A stretch of DNA of 64,000 nt from Dendrolimus kikuchii (Eukaryota; Arthropoda; Insecta; Lepidoptera; Lasiocampidae). The position numbers and the translations under genes are program-made. Below are positions 1 through 11,308 of this stretch, piece by piece. The stretch's first letter is position 1. Each line of letters opens with the position of its first letter. The notes under the pieces were generated by a model, which was not told the DNA's origin, ran no database searches, and worked only from the letters and a program-made list of their open reading frames with translations. The DNA lies in the NCBI GenBank assembly GCA_019925095.2, contig CM034407.1, positions 6,161,210 through 6,225,209 on the forward strand, read 5' to 3'.

Positions 1-480
1 TTATATCAACCTTCACAGTATAAAATTGCACAAATATTAAATTACTTGGAACGTGCCATACAAAAGACAATAGATCGTACCCAACTGTATAAATGTGTGA
101 TGTAACACCACTACACAGATGGTAATAAATAACAAAAATAAATTCACGTTTTCCGTCAACAAACAGACGCCTGCCGTCACCCGGGTCACCGTGTTTCACA
201 CTCAAGTACAAAATTCATCAAGTCATCTTCAAAATTAACAAGTCATCAGAGCGAAATTCCAAAGGCATTTTTTGCCATTAACATTAAAGAAATAATACCT
301 ATATGTTAGTTGATGAGTTTACGCGTCGGAATCCATGTAAAAAGCGTCTACCTACATACGTCTACATACATCATTGTCAAAGATCATATCCTGTTTTAAA
401 ATCGCTATAATAACAGTGACGTCCGAGTTCTTTTGGCGTATTTCCCCTAATTCGTTTATAATAGAATATAAAAGATTTAC

Positions 481-1053
481 TGTGATCATCCGCAGAGATC
501 CGGTGGGCCTGTATGCGTGCTGTAGCCGACTCCATGTGTGCGGAGGACACTGCGGAAACGTTCCATTCCTACTCAACACCTGCGTCGCCACGTAACCTTG
601 ACCCTCATAGTAAGCCACTTCAGACACCGGCACTAAACGCACTTCCGCGGAACGAATCTGGCGCACTGATAATATGTTTTCGTAAATGGCCTCATCCTCT
701 AAGTTCTGACCTTCCGGACAAAGGCGATAACCAAATTCACGACTTATCTCATCGAGATTCGCGTACTCTGGGCGTTTGCGCAACTCCTCTATATTCTGAT
801 ATTGAGGCTCATTTCGAACGCAAAGACCGGGAGGGCGCACGGAGGTAGTATCAACGCGTACGCCGTATTCAAGAGGTTCGCGGACCATACGGGCCATGTC
901 AACACGCAGGTGATGATGGCTGGGCCGGCAGCAAGGGTGCGCACCGGCGGACGCTGCGCGCGCACGAAAGGCGCGCGTCGCGCCTTGTTCGGACTCGGGC
1001 TCGGGGGGCGGCGGCTGGGACCACATGGTAAGCGCCCGCTGCAGCGGACACAT
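481..1053 (-). CDS. Probable first coding exon of an unrecognised protein with three YxN motifs
   Basis: A long minus-strand reading frame runs from 1353 to 352. I prefer the Met at 1051-1053, which has A at -3 and is followed by a Pro-rich stretch (WSQPPPPEPE). About 85 residues on, the frame becomes strongly protein-like, with QYQNI, EYANL and IYENI (Tyr 85, 97 and 124 from this Met). YxN is the known binding preference of Grb2-type SH2 domains, so a scaffold or receptor tail is possible, but that is inference; I do not recognise the family. Two splice donors are possible on the minus strand: ACA|GTAAAT (exon ends at 481) or CAG|GTGTTG (exon ends at 580). Beyond 481 the frame stays open to a stop at 352 but composition becomes AT-rich. 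Codons are far more GC-rich than the surrounding DNA. An acceptor near 932 (CCCAG) would instead make this an internal exon. The rest of the gene lies left of the window. Confidence 0.55.
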
Positions 1054-1353
1054 CTTAACCCCCAAAAGGGCGCGCGTCGACTGGCGCGGGCGCGCGGAGC
1101 TCGGATGGCGTGCGGTGGAATGCGCCCGCGCCGCCGAAAGAATGCAATCTCGGGCGCATTTCGGAGGTCGATCTCTCCGAAGGGCCGGGGTCCGCGGGCG
1201 CTCCCGCCTCCCGGGCCGCGGCCATCTGTCGTAATAAGTTCGTCGAATCGAAATGCGCGGCCCGCCGAGGTGTCGCCGCGGTGCCGACGCCGTAACGGGC
1301 CGTTTCGATAACCTCCGTTTACCATCGCCGAATCTCTCATATTGAATGTGCAC
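1054..1353 (-). promoter_or_regulatory. GC-rich flank upstream of the edge exon, possible 5'UTR/promoter
   Basis: From about 900 to 1310 the sequence is very GC- and CpG-rich and then drops sharply to AT-rich DNA. It lies directly 5' of the proposed Met at 1053 on the minus strand. The frame stays open through it, but the translation is low-complexity and Arg/Pro-rich, as expected of GC-rich noncoding DNA. No TATA box or clear initiator was identified. Confidence 0.35.
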
Positions 1354-1359
1354 GTGAAT

Positions 1360-3735
1360 TATGTATTTGCCTTCATTTGCGACCCGTCAATTAAATACAA
1401 TAAGCACGCGCGTGGGTCGGTAATTCAGGAGGTCAACAATGCCTAATGAATGTGATTGCAGAGAACGTTGAAAGCGTACGGTAACTAGCGGATGATAAAC
1501 AATCGTAATCACTGTAATCCGAGTGAAGAAGCCGGCAGCGATGGTAACGTCGGCATGGAATGCAAAAAGTCGGACGACTTCAAATGTTGACGACTACGCA
1601 GCCTCACTTAAATAAATATTTTATGTACTTTAATGTAAGAATGTTGAATCAGCGAACAGGGATTACATCTGCCTGCTGTGACTGTCTGTGCAGGTAGACG
1701 CACACATTTTTGTTCCGGAATTCCTTTACACGCATTTGCAATCCTGTCCCAGGCGAGTTTGTAGCTTACTTGCACAGTTAACTTGCAAAGATTTGACCTT
1801 AAAGAGGATTAAACTTGTGTAAATTGCTACGTACAAAGTTTATGTTCGCTTATAACTTTAATTGCTGGAGTAATCCAGTTCACGATAGACCTATTCTCAC
1901 GCAAGTCGAGACAGACGGTGGAATTCATGGAATTTTTTATCGCAACCAGCCGCATAATACCTAAGCCACAGATGTGGGGCTGTTTGATTTTCCAATAAAC
2001 AAGAGCAGCTAACGCGTCCGTGGTATGACGTAATACAATAAATATCAGAAATCTAACTCGGCAGCAAATAAAACTGAAGACAAATTTAAGAATGCGAGCA
2101 AAAAATTGGGCTGACTCGAAAAAAATGCAGAGCAACAATGAAGGTAATCACGCTAATGACACTGGGATCAATATTCAATTTGGTACGAATATAAAACTGT
2201 AGATAATTATGGTCGTGTGTATCTAAGAACTTTCAAATAGGCAATTTAATTCATAAAACTCCATGTTAACGAGTTGATGGAGTACAGACAGGTAATTTGG
2301 CACGTTGCCTACATTCCATTGTGCGGTATGTACGACTAATAGCACCATGTGTTTTTTGCTAACACGAGAGAAATTTCAGGTAATGACGAATATAATGCGG
2401 TTAATGTATAAACAATAAGCGAGCTGGAGACGTAGAGGAATTTCGTTATTATCTGTTGAGATATAAACCAAAGATTTGGAGAATTCAATAACAATGATTC
2501 AAGGTGAAGCACAAAAATATAATTACGCCGTACTATTTTGAGTAGACGTTTGTTGGAATTCGCAATTTAGAAATCAGACTTTGTTACATTATTATCAACA
2601 GTAGAATTGTATACCACTTTATTAACTTGGGTATTTGAAACTTGTTTTACGACATTAATGTTATGTATATATGTAATGCTGTAGATCAAATTATTACCTA
2701 TAATCATAGCATCGTAGTTAAGAACTTTCCTACTTGCGTCAGTCGCATTATATCTTCATTTAAACGATACCTACCGTAAATTACAAATTAGATAAAATGA
2801 TCGGTTGAATAGCCAAGTAATTTTATCTTGTACTATCAGACATTGAAAGTATTGTGTATTTTAATAAATATTTTCTTATTGTTGGCATCCGTAAGTTTGC
2901 CGTAGGGGTTTCTAGAGAGAGCATCTGCTTCCCGTAGACCGGTTGCTTTTCGACTCACTACCATATTTCTGACTCTCTCTAACCCACTTAATTTTTTCAT
3001 ATCGCATTCCTGCTCCCACTTACAGTCTACGGAACTAATTTAACGTCTTTTTCTTTTTGTTGCCTATTTGCTGTAAATGGCCAAAACATTTAAGTTTTCT
3101 TTACCTTTTTTAATATATCATCTATAATTTCTAATTTATCGTCAATAACATACTTTACTAACCTAACTGCATTTTTAATTCCAAAATATCATTGTTTAAA
3201 TAGATTATAAAGTATATATATTGCAATACCAAAGCATAGACAAATAAAAAGAAGCACAGACTGGACTACTGGTGATCATATTCACTAACAAACGATCTCT
3301 TCCAGACAAACCTAGGCTTATTTTCTTTGATTATTAATACTGACGGTGCAGAGATATAGTATATAGATTACAAAAACGCATAGATGCAATAATTCTTTTC
3401 TTGATAAAACAATAAGCAACATTATTGCTTGAAGAGATCTCTTTTACGTAACCTTATATATACGACATACATATACCTAGATACATATATGTATATACAC
3501 ATACAACAATCTCTACATAGTTCGCACGAATCATTGCAACATAGACATATACATTTGTATGACTTCCAGAAAATGTTCTTCTGCAGAACTTAGTTTGATG
3601 TCTGAACGTGATTTTCATCGCTTAGTGATAAAGTACGAAGTATAGGGATACTAAGGTCCCATATTATTTCTTTAACATCAAAGGGGGAATAAAAATATCC
3701 AACGTCACGTATAAATAAGCCAGCATCCATCAAGT
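1360..3735. other. AT-rich stretch with no recognisable gene
   Basis: No convincing coding region or complete repeat was seen. Near 3287-3315 there is a short match to the F8 repeat core (cgatctcttccagacaa). Around 3478-3500 there is a degenerate TATG/TACA-rich patch. Reading frames here are short and AT-rich. Confidence 0.5.
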
Positions 3736-3742
3736 ATAAAAC

Positions 3743-4062
3743 AAAAGGGCTCGAAGGTCGGGGCCCCGGCTAGATAATGTCTGTTCATAACCAAAATCCG
3801 ACCTGCCCGCGGTTGGATGTTTTGTTTTTATTGCTTTCGGATGGCGGCCGCCGGGGGCTTCGATGCGATTAAAATTCCTGAGATGCCTCACGCCTCTCCG
3901 TCCCTTAGCACTCGTGATCGCCGTAGAACTGGCATTTTAAACATTCATTTCACTCGTGAATTCAACTTTCATATTTCGTACAGTAAAGAAAACTGTGATA
4001 GCTTGGTGGTTAACTCACTCGCGTCCCATCCTCAAATGACGTGGTCGAAAAAGCTTATGTAG
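3743..4062 (+). other. GC-rich island with an 81-codon frame, function unknown
   Basis: A GC-rich patch (3743-3920) precedes and overlaps an open frame at 3817-4062 containing MAAAGGFDAIKIPEMPHASP. The codons are GC-rich for the first third and then turn AT-rich, so at most an exon fragment is coding. The motif ggggcccc followed by gataatgt recurs near 23367-23390, which points to a repeat. No family recognised. Confidence 0.2.
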
Positions 4063-4092
4063 TTTTGTAACCTTATCTCCATATTGTAAGAA

Positions 4093-4222
4093 ACAATTAA
4101 CACGTGCAGGTGAAGGAATATATGGTCATGAAACCTGCACACCGAGATAACCGATGTGTCAAACCCACTAGTCCGCCTTGAAAGCGCATAGAGGATATAC
4201 TGTCTGTTGCCCTAACAATTGG
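4093..4222 (+). repeat. SINE-A body fragment, diverged
   Basis: Carries the SINE-A body motifs in order (gtgaagga, aacctgcac, cgagataaccgatgtgtc, actgtctgtt) but lacks the tRNA head and the 3' tail. It lies about 160 bp before a full copy in the same orientation. Confidence 0.6.
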
Positions 4223-4380
4223 AAAATCCGAAAGCCTACGATTTGTTCAGTGTATAGTCGCACGGGGGGTATAATTAGTCAGATCTCGAAAAATCAAAAC
4301 GATACCGTCATAAAAATTGGACCCGTACTTAAACTATGAAGTAGTAAACATAAAAAACTGACTTTGTAAATTAATGGTGA

Positions 4381-4680
4381 AGTCGTAGTAGCGTAATGGG
4401 TAGCGCACGCACCCTAAACTCAAATGGCGCGGGTTCGATCCAGGCCGGTACGCGTGCACAACTTAGTCAGTTTTCTGACCTAATGTGCATATTGTTACAA
4501 TTACCACGTGCTAACAACGGTGAAGGAAAACATCGTGATGCAACCTGCACGTCGAGATAACCGATGTGTCAAACCTGCCAAGCCGACTTGGACAAGCGTG
4601 GCGGGTATACTGTCTGTTCTCCCTATAATGGGAGGCCCGAGCCCAACAGTGGGATATTTATAGGCTGATATTATATATTA
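4381..4680 (+). repeat. SINE-A, near full length
   Basis: tRNA-derived head with an A-box-like tagcgtaatgg (4389-4399) and B box ggttcgatcc (4432-4441), the internal RNA polymerase III promoter. A long body follows (ctgacctaatgtgca; gataaccgatgtgtcaaacc), then a tail, gcccaacagtggga...ggctgatatt, running into ATT-rich repeats. The tail resembles the 'cccagcagtgggac' end common in lepidopteran LINEs. About 300 bp. Confidence 0.8.
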
Positions 4681-4829
4681 ATTGTGGCGAATTGCGGCTA
4701 TCAGTCCAGTCCTTAAGTACTGAACTATACTCAATTAAAAATTCAGGAACTATGTAATTGATAGGTCACACAGGATTTTGTCAGTGAACAGTAGATATTG
4801 GGTCTAATCAAGGTAGTCACCTATGTTGT

Positions 4830-5095
4830 CGAGCTACAAAAATGCTTTCAACGAATTGGTTGAAATAACATCCAAATGTCTCATTGACTGTTCAAGTGAT
4901 CAGAGGGCTGGTTTCTACCTCGCACAACGGATCAGTATGGCGATCCAGCGAGGTAACGTAGTCATCTAAGAACCTTACCCATTGACTTCGATGACCTAGG
5001 CTCAGTATTCTACTTACAGTCTTAATAGATTATAGTTAGAATTCAATGTAAGTTAATATTTCTTCATTGCACTAATTTATTGTAAAAAAATATCC
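4830..5095 (+). pseudogene. LINE-X ORF2 C-terminal remnant plus 3'UTR
   Basis: The frame at 4835-4969 reads into SSDQRAGFYLAQRISMAIQR and then stops. Related endings occur at 12417, 46345 and 61020, so this is the C-terminus of a non-LTR retrotransposon polyprotein. The following sequence (acctaggctcagtattctac...) is shared with the other copies and is its 3'UTR. Clade not assigned. Dead copy. Confidence 0.65.
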
Positions 5096-5595
5096 ATTGT
5101 GTGGTTTTTGAAATATATTATTGATTAAATGCTTTGATCCGTAGCCAAATAACGAAAACGTTTGTATGACTGCCTGACTTTCCGGATTTATTTACAAAGC
5201 GATTATTAATACTAATATTCTTGTATGAGCACATGTACACATTAAAAAGAGAACATGTCACAAGTAAAAACAAGTCAAGAGTCATTGGCACATAACACAA
5301 TGTCATGTCTCAACGTTGTAAAGCACACGTGCTCGGGCCGAGAGCAATCCCCTGCAAGAAGCAAGGCCCACGGCCTGGCACCGGCATTAGCATATTACAG
5401 AAATTATTACCATTACAACATAATACCGTGTTCTGTGGACGCCGTAAGGCTGATCTATTTCTCATGACGAACATTAATTTTTATACAAATGAGAGCATAT
5501 AAACTACAATGTAATATTAAGGGTTATAGAAGAGCGGAATCTTCTGATGTAAGTGCATGTTGCTTAAAAGAAGCTGTCAACCACAAATTATACAT

Positions 5596-5712
5596 GGATA
5601 GATAGATGGATAACAATTTATTGCTCACCAAAATATATATTGACAAAAAGAAATGCACGCACAAGACTTCTTTGGGAAAACAACAGGCGGCCTTATCGCT
5701 ATAGGCTTTTTC
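5596..5712 (+). repeat. F8 repeat (antisense LINE 3'UTR type), diverged
   Basis: Begins ataacaatttattgctcacc, continues with aaaatatatattgac and includes caggcggccttatcgct. The order matches the better copy at 23494-23610. F8 looks like the 3' portion of a LINE read antisense, with a near-palindromic cgctcaaagcg core in other copies. Confidence 0.5.
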
Positions 5713-6195
5713 AATTGCGATGGCAATACAGTACATTGATCCTAGTTTCTCCACAAAGAACGAAATGGGTTAAGTTAAAAATAATTAATTTTGAAAACAA
5801 TTATATCGGTTATGTTACAATTTTACATAAGACTAAGAAACACACATTTGTATTTTGTAGTTGTGTTATTGAATGTGGTTTTTATAAAATACTATTAACC
5901 ATGTTAAAAGTGTGTAATTTGACATTGCATTTCATAACCAGGAACGAATTATTTATTTTTAGTTCTATTTCAAATAACAATAATACAAAACTTATTATAT
6001 AACAAACTATTACTACACTTAAGGAATGGTTACTAAGTTGTAATCCAAAAACTGCGAAGTGGTGACGTTATCGTGATGGATAATGGTTACTATTCCAGGT
6101 AAATACTATTATGTGTATCTAAATGTACGTTTACTTTTAATGTTCTGCAATAGGTTTGATTTTATTCTTAATATAGTCGACAAATACAGTCAAAT

Positions 6196-6840
6196 AGTAT
6201 GAAATACGCGTCCGATTATAAGCCTCGTCGAAAGGCTCTTGTGCGACGACCGCGTAACGTCCTGACGGACAGAGTCGACGTTATTACGAAACGGCTGGCC
6301 CGGATCAGTCCGCCCACGGTTAGAACAGTAGGCTGGCAGGCACCGACAGACAGACACAGACGGCGGCGTCTCAGACGCCGCCAATCAAGATCTCTCCACG
6401 TCCCCGCGAGGGACGCTAGGAGACATAGCTCACCCCACAGGATAGACTAGGCGTGTTGCTGGGAAGTTTCTTTCGCCGTTTCTTCTCTCCCAGCCATAAC
6501 ACGTTGCGAAACGGCAGTAAGATAGCGTAGGCCACCGCAAACCACCGATCCCGGCCCGCCGTGATTCTTCCCTTCGGGCTTTATATTACTCGTCGCCCGT
6601 TCTCAATTAGTGCTTTGTGTCGCCCTATGGTGGGCATCATTAAATTCATTCCCCATTCATGGCAACAGTCCAGCCGAGGTAAAACTTCTTAGGGAGCTCC
6701 CTCGGGCAAGTTGCCCCCCCGGGCTCGAGCGCCTTCGCTTCGCGAAGGCACTCACCCCAAACACCCCGGTAAAGTTGTAAGGTCTTCGGACCAACAACAT
6801 AAAGTCAAGTCCAATAAAAAAAAAAAAAAAGTATGAAATA
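6196..6840 (+). mobile_element. Poly(A)-tailed retroposed insert with 11-bp target-site duplication
   Basis: A 623-bp GC-rich block (6207-6829) ends in an AATAAA-like signal and about 16 A residues. It is flanked by perfect copies of AGTATGAAATA (6196-6206 and 6830-6840), the signature of LINE-machinery retroposition. It contains two strong hairpins (6362-6382 and 6731-6749). A frame to 6450 is Arg-rich and has no recognised domain. The stretch 6451-6515 (gtgttgctgggaagtttctt ... cacgttgcgaaacgg) is also seen at 39287-39340, where it looks like a LINE 3'UTR. So this is probably a 5'-truncated LINE; a processed pseudogene is the alternative. Confidence 0.7.
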
Positions 6841-7359
6841 AACAAAATTATTACTTTCACTCTATTCAAATTTGATATTAAAGATCATTAACAAGAATTC
6901 TTCGAATTCGTATCCAGCACGTTATAGAAGAAGAAAAAATGAGTAGAATTGGCAATATAATAGATCAAACTTCAATTAAATTTATTATAGAAGTCACAGA
7001 TAACTCTGAATCTGAAGATTCAAGTATGGAAAATATATAAATGTGATAAAATTTGGATAAATTAATTATATTCAAGATTACCTTCCATATTTATGTACAA
7101 TAATTAAATAAAACACCTAGTAAAAAAAGCTTGGTTATCCCTGATCGAACGACTGAAACGTCAATGTACTGTATTGCCAAGGCAAATGGAATGAATTATA
7201 ACAAGTATTTTTTAAATTAAATATTTTCAAATTCAAACTTACTTTTGCATTTATTATTTGGGGGGGGGGGGCTTGCAGCTGTAATCTTACAAACTAAGGT
7301 ATAAAGATAGATAACGATGAGCTATTAATAATAAAATAAAATTAATAACCTAACGGTGG

Positions 7360-7560
7360 TAGCTAGTGCCTACCTCAGACAACGAATCAATATGGCGATC
7401 CAGCGAGCAAACATAGCTAGTATTCTGGTCTCCTTACCCATGGAAGACGGTGACCTAGGCTCAGTACTCTACTTCTAGTCTTGAGGGATTACGGGTAGAA
7501 TAAAATTTAACTAGATTTTTTTATTGTATTACTTTATAAAGTCATTGTAATTATTATTGT
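7360..7560 (+). repeat. LINE-X C-terminus/3'UTR remnant
   Basis: Shares acctcagacaacgaatcaatatggcgatccagcga-type sequence and the following tgacctaggctcagta...ctacttctagtcttgaggga with the copy at 4830-5095. The reading frame is broken. Confidence 0.6.
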
Positions 7561-7789
7561 AATAAAACGATCATCAACTAGCAAATACACGTTTGTCTAT
7601 AATAAAATATGTATTATCTAACGTAGGTTTCAAAATAAACCGTAACGTTCTATTTTTCTTTGAAAATAAATTTGTAACTGTCATCCCTCTGAGACATGTA
7701 TTTATTTTCGTGAAATACAGTCTTCGTAGGAAACGAAAGTGCTTAATATTGCATGTTCTTAGAAGATCGTGACTATAAACAAGTACACT

Positions 7790-7870
7790 TTCTGTGGAAC
7801 CATGCTAAGGATCGAACCCAGTTACTTTCGGTTATGAGTCCAATGTGTTACCAACAAAGCTACGCAATAC
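7790..7870 (-). pseudogene. tRNA-Met-like relic or SINE head
   Basis: On the minus strand there is an A-box-like tagctttgttgg, a ctcataa anticodon-loop-like segment (CAT, Met) and a B box ggttcgatcc. The T arm folds as CTGGG-loop-CTTAG with wobble pairs. The D stem is poor and the acceptor strands do not pair, so this is not a functional tRNA. It could be the head of a SINE not otherwise seen here. Confidence 0.45.
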
Positions 7871-8704
7871 TTATGGACTTCGTCGAAAATTTGATTGTAT
7901 CGAAAAAAAGTAAATTGACAGAAAACAATGTTTGCAAATAATAATAAAAAAACTATAATAAATCCGTTGAATTGTTTTTAAGATTAAAAATGCATTTTTT
8001 GGATTTTATAGACCAAACAGTTGACGTTTACGGCGTCTACGAAAACTTTAGCTCTACATAGACTGAGAAGCACTTGTCCAAATTTTAAAATATTTTCTTT
8101 ATTATTATTTACATAATAGCTATTGACTGCGATTTTGCCTATGTTGAATTTACTTTTCCGTTGGACTTTAAACTTGTTATTATAATAACCTCGGATTTTT
8201 TAAAATGTTTGAATCAATTTATTAATAGATGGCGGCACTTGCACAATGACATTCTGATTAAAGGCATTGAAAAATAATATTATGACCAGTCACCCAGTAA
8301 AAATATAACTATAAAAAGCTTCATAACGCTACATGAGTAGATGGCGCCACAGGTCTTCTTCATATATAGCTTTTTAACGTGTTTATTATAAAAACAAATA
8401 ATTATATTTTCTTAGGCAAAATCGCTCAAAGATTTAAGTGACACTAAATAATATTAAGACTAAAAGAAAAATACGATTTTAAAAAATCTTTTCATTAATA
8501 ATAAATATAGTGATATTATTTAATCATGTAATATTTTCGAAGTATTTTGAGTCATAAAATTGTCGAGGTTTATCAAGTGATATTTTACTTGTCTATTCTG
8601 ATTCAACACTTGCAATACTTAGGTCTGTCAGGTCGGAAGAAATATATAACCCGTACATTTCAATCATTAATACCACAAGCCTAAACGCAGATTAAATTTC
8701 TAGC

Positions 8705-8800
8705 AACATAAAAAATGGCCTAAATGGCGCTCTGTTGTTCGTGCCTACCCCGCAAGGGAACTGGCGTGAAGTTATGTATGTATGTATGTAACATAAAAAA
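8705..8800 (+). mobile_element. RTE-1, 74-bp 5'-truncated insertion with exact duplication
   Basis: 8716-8789 is the extreme 3' end of the LINE at 59081-60013. It encodes WRSVVRAYPARELA-stop (as read from the homologous frame), followed by gaagttatgtatgtatgtatgt. Perfect 11-bp duplications AACATAAAAAA lie at 8705-8715 and 8790-8800. Only 74 bp were copied before reverse transcription stopped. Confidence 0.8.
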
Positions 8801-9098
8801 CTATCTCTGGTGCGCGTGCTATGAAGTTCTATAGGTTACAGCAGATTTTTCGGAAAAAATCCACATCCAAATTTAATTCCGGCGCGGAATTAATTACTTA
8901 GTGCACGTAATTCTATAATTTTTTTGAGTCTTACAAATCAGTAATGCATGCTACCATGCCACTATCATCAAATAAATTGTTCGACAAAGGCAGAACTTAA
9001 ACCACTCGATCCTAACATAAAGCGAGAACACGCCGAATATCATATTAATATACTCAACTTGAATCCAGTCTAGCGTTATAGTCGATTATCCTTCCAGC

Positions 9099-9120
9099 GA
9101 GAGAGAGAGAGAGAGAGAGA
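9099..9120 (+). repeat. (GA)n microsatellite
   Basis: About eleven tandem GA units in an otherwise unremarkable stretch. Confidence 0.9.
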
Positions 9121-9264
9121 AAAGAAAAAAGTTGTAGTATAAAAAAATATGACAGAAGGCTGGGGCCGGGCGGGCAAATTAGGGCTGCCACTTTGAACTC
9201 TTAAAGCATAAAGATTTTATTTTAAAATTTTGTTACATAGTTTATATTGTTTTATTATTTGCTG

Positions 9265-9560
9265 GAGAGAAGCAGACAGCCAGACGGCCCACTTGATCGA
9301 AAGTGGTTACCATCGCCTATGGACATTTGCAACACCAAAATTGCTACAAATGCGCTGCTGCTCTCTTAAGGGAGACTGGAACCTGGTCACTAATGTCGGA
9401 ACACAACTCAAGGTTGTTATGGCGACATACTTTAGACCAGGGGTGGTAGCCATGGAGTCGGGCAAATGCCCTACCACTTGGCTGTGGGTTGTTAAGTCGC
9501 CTCTTACGTAGGCCGCCCGGCCGCAGGAAATTCTATTCTTTCTCCGTTCCTGCACTGATA
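9265..9560 (-). repeat. SINE-B (Bm1-like), full length
   Basis: On the minus strand it starts gtgcaggaacggagaaagaa, continues through a body including cctggtctaaagtatgtcgc, and ends atcaagtgggccgtctggc. The 5' end carries the GCAGGAA...TTCCTGC inverted repeat. The 3' part (ccataggcgatggtaaccac) resembles the Bombyx Bm1 family. Confidence 0.7.
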
Positions 9561-9850
9561 GTTTAATAGTAATAAGACTTCAAAAAAATACCTAAATAAA
9601 ACCTTAAAAATTGTATTACAAATTTCATATTAACATTTTAATTCAAGAAACATCTACAAAGTACAGAATGGATAAAATATACACATCGTATATTATTTAT
9701 AATACAATATAAGATATCGCTGCATAATATTCTTCTTTTACACTTTTATTATTCAACAGTCAAAATATTTTTTTTTAATACTTATTAAGAGAGACGCAAG
9801 ATCTGCGTATGCATAAAAGGAATATTTTAATTAAGCCATATTAATTGTCG

Positions 9851-9985
9851 TCAGTCAATAGCAGTCCATAGTTGGACATAGGACTCCCTGGTTCGTGCCA
9901 CTTATTCTGGTCCTGATGCAGTCACCATCAGCGATTTTAATCAGGTCCTCGGTTATACTACGTAGGAAACTACTACGCATATAGA
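9851..9985 (-). pseudogene. RTE-4 type LINE ORF 3' end, decayed
   Basis: Minus-strand translation gives DLIKIADGDCIRTRISG, then an ending like that of the 54774-54995 copy (DDLCKVAG...YVQQWTVNA). The nucleotide ending ctatggactgctattgactgacgac matches other copies. Frame is disrupted. Confidence 0.5.
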
Positions 9986-10003
9986 TTGTTTTATGTGTGT
10001 TTG

Positions 10004-10175
10004 CAGGCAAACTAGCAAACGGGTCCACTTGATGGCAAGTGGCTACCGTCGCCAGTGGACATCTGCAACACTAAAGGAGCCGATGCGTTGCCAATGTTGT
10101 TGAGACGTGAGTTTTTCAAGAGGAATATTGTAGCGCTCTGGGCAAACCGCGGGAGGGAGTTAATTCCATAGCTTG
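10004..10175 (-). repeat. Bm1-like SINE tail, distinct subfamily
   Basis: Shares the ggacatctgcaacact / ttgatggcaagtggctacc block (as seen on +) with SINE-B. Its other half (gacgtgagtttttcaagagg...gcgctctgggcaaac) differs and resembles the element at 24600-24760. Confidence 0.5.
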
Positions 10176-10654
10176 CTTGCTGAATTGTACAACTTGATTT
10201 AAAAATTGTATATCAGCCCTAAAGAGAACTGCGCGGGCGCACCGAACGTACAGTTTGACGTATTCGTTTTTTACACTCATATTCTTATTATTGGGTCCAA
10301 CCGCTCCCGGTGTTACGGGCGTGGAATGCGGACCATAGAGATGCGTGTGCGCAGATACGCCAAAAAAATATTAAATTTTTATACATACAGTCTCATACAT
10401 TTTTACATTATTTATTATCTAGTACTTTTTAAGCAATATTTTTAACCTTTAGGCTGATATTTTGTTGTGGATTAAAAAAAATAATACCGGTTAAAAGTGG
10501 ACGAGAATTGTAATAATAATATCAATAAATAAATGTATTTTATTCAAAGATAAGTAACAAATTTAGAATTACAAACAAGAAAGACATACAAACTTGCAAT
10601 ATTAAAAATAAATTCTTATTTATTATTCTGCCATCCAAAACGAGTACTAACTGT

Positions 10655-10807
10655 TGGCCGGTTCCTATATATTACCGACCGTTCATTGCTTTGCTATCGG
10701 TTAAAATTTTACATATGCTCCAAAGTAATAGTAATTCATACAAGTAATGTTAAAATTCAACTGATGGTAAGGCAATTGAATGCATAGTAAGATGTGGGAA
10801 CCGGCCA
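10655..10807. mobile_element. 153-bp palindromic MITE (MITE-1)
   Basis: Perfect terminal TGGCCGGTTCC / GGAACCGGCCA, with imperfect inverted similarity continuing inward about 50 bp (ttaccgaccgttcattgc against gcaattgaatgcatagtaag). TGT lies on both sides, a possible 3-bp duplication. No coding potential. Related copies at 21119 and 45127. Confidence 0.65.
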
Positions 10808-11308
10808 TGTATCAACTGTATGAATCAATAAATCTTTATTAGCTAAGATACAAGCATTTCGATAAATTAGTAAATAATGTAATTAGAATAATCACATCCG
10901 ACCTGTGGTCGTACAAATATTTAGGCTTACGTTACTTATTATACATTACAAATAATAATAATTTAATTAATACATATAAACGTATTAATATTCTCTTATA
11001 TTTTAAATTAAGTTATGTAATACTCAGTCTTGTAATGTTTATATGTTTAATTGTTTATATTCAACTGTTTAGAGTATTATGCATTTCGAGCTGCCACAAG
11101 AACTCATGGTATGACGTCAGTGAAGATCTATAATTTGGCTAAAGTTTTACTTGAGGTTTACTATACTGAATATTCATCGATACTTTGTGTTGAGACATAC
11201 TTAAGGCAGAAAAACACTGACATACAAAGACAGACAGATAGATAGATGGTCAGAAAGACACGACGATTACGTATTTTTTTGTCTAAATGAAACTGTAAAC
11301 GATTAAGG

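Noticed and set aside
5255..5502. Two overlapping frames around a GC-rich patch at 5310-5400 as an exon
   Set aside because: Different frames are open over the same patch, with no domain or clear splice signals.
9099..9120. GA repeat as a GAGA-factor regulatory element
   Set aside because: A simple microsatellite with no adjacent gene or promoter features.
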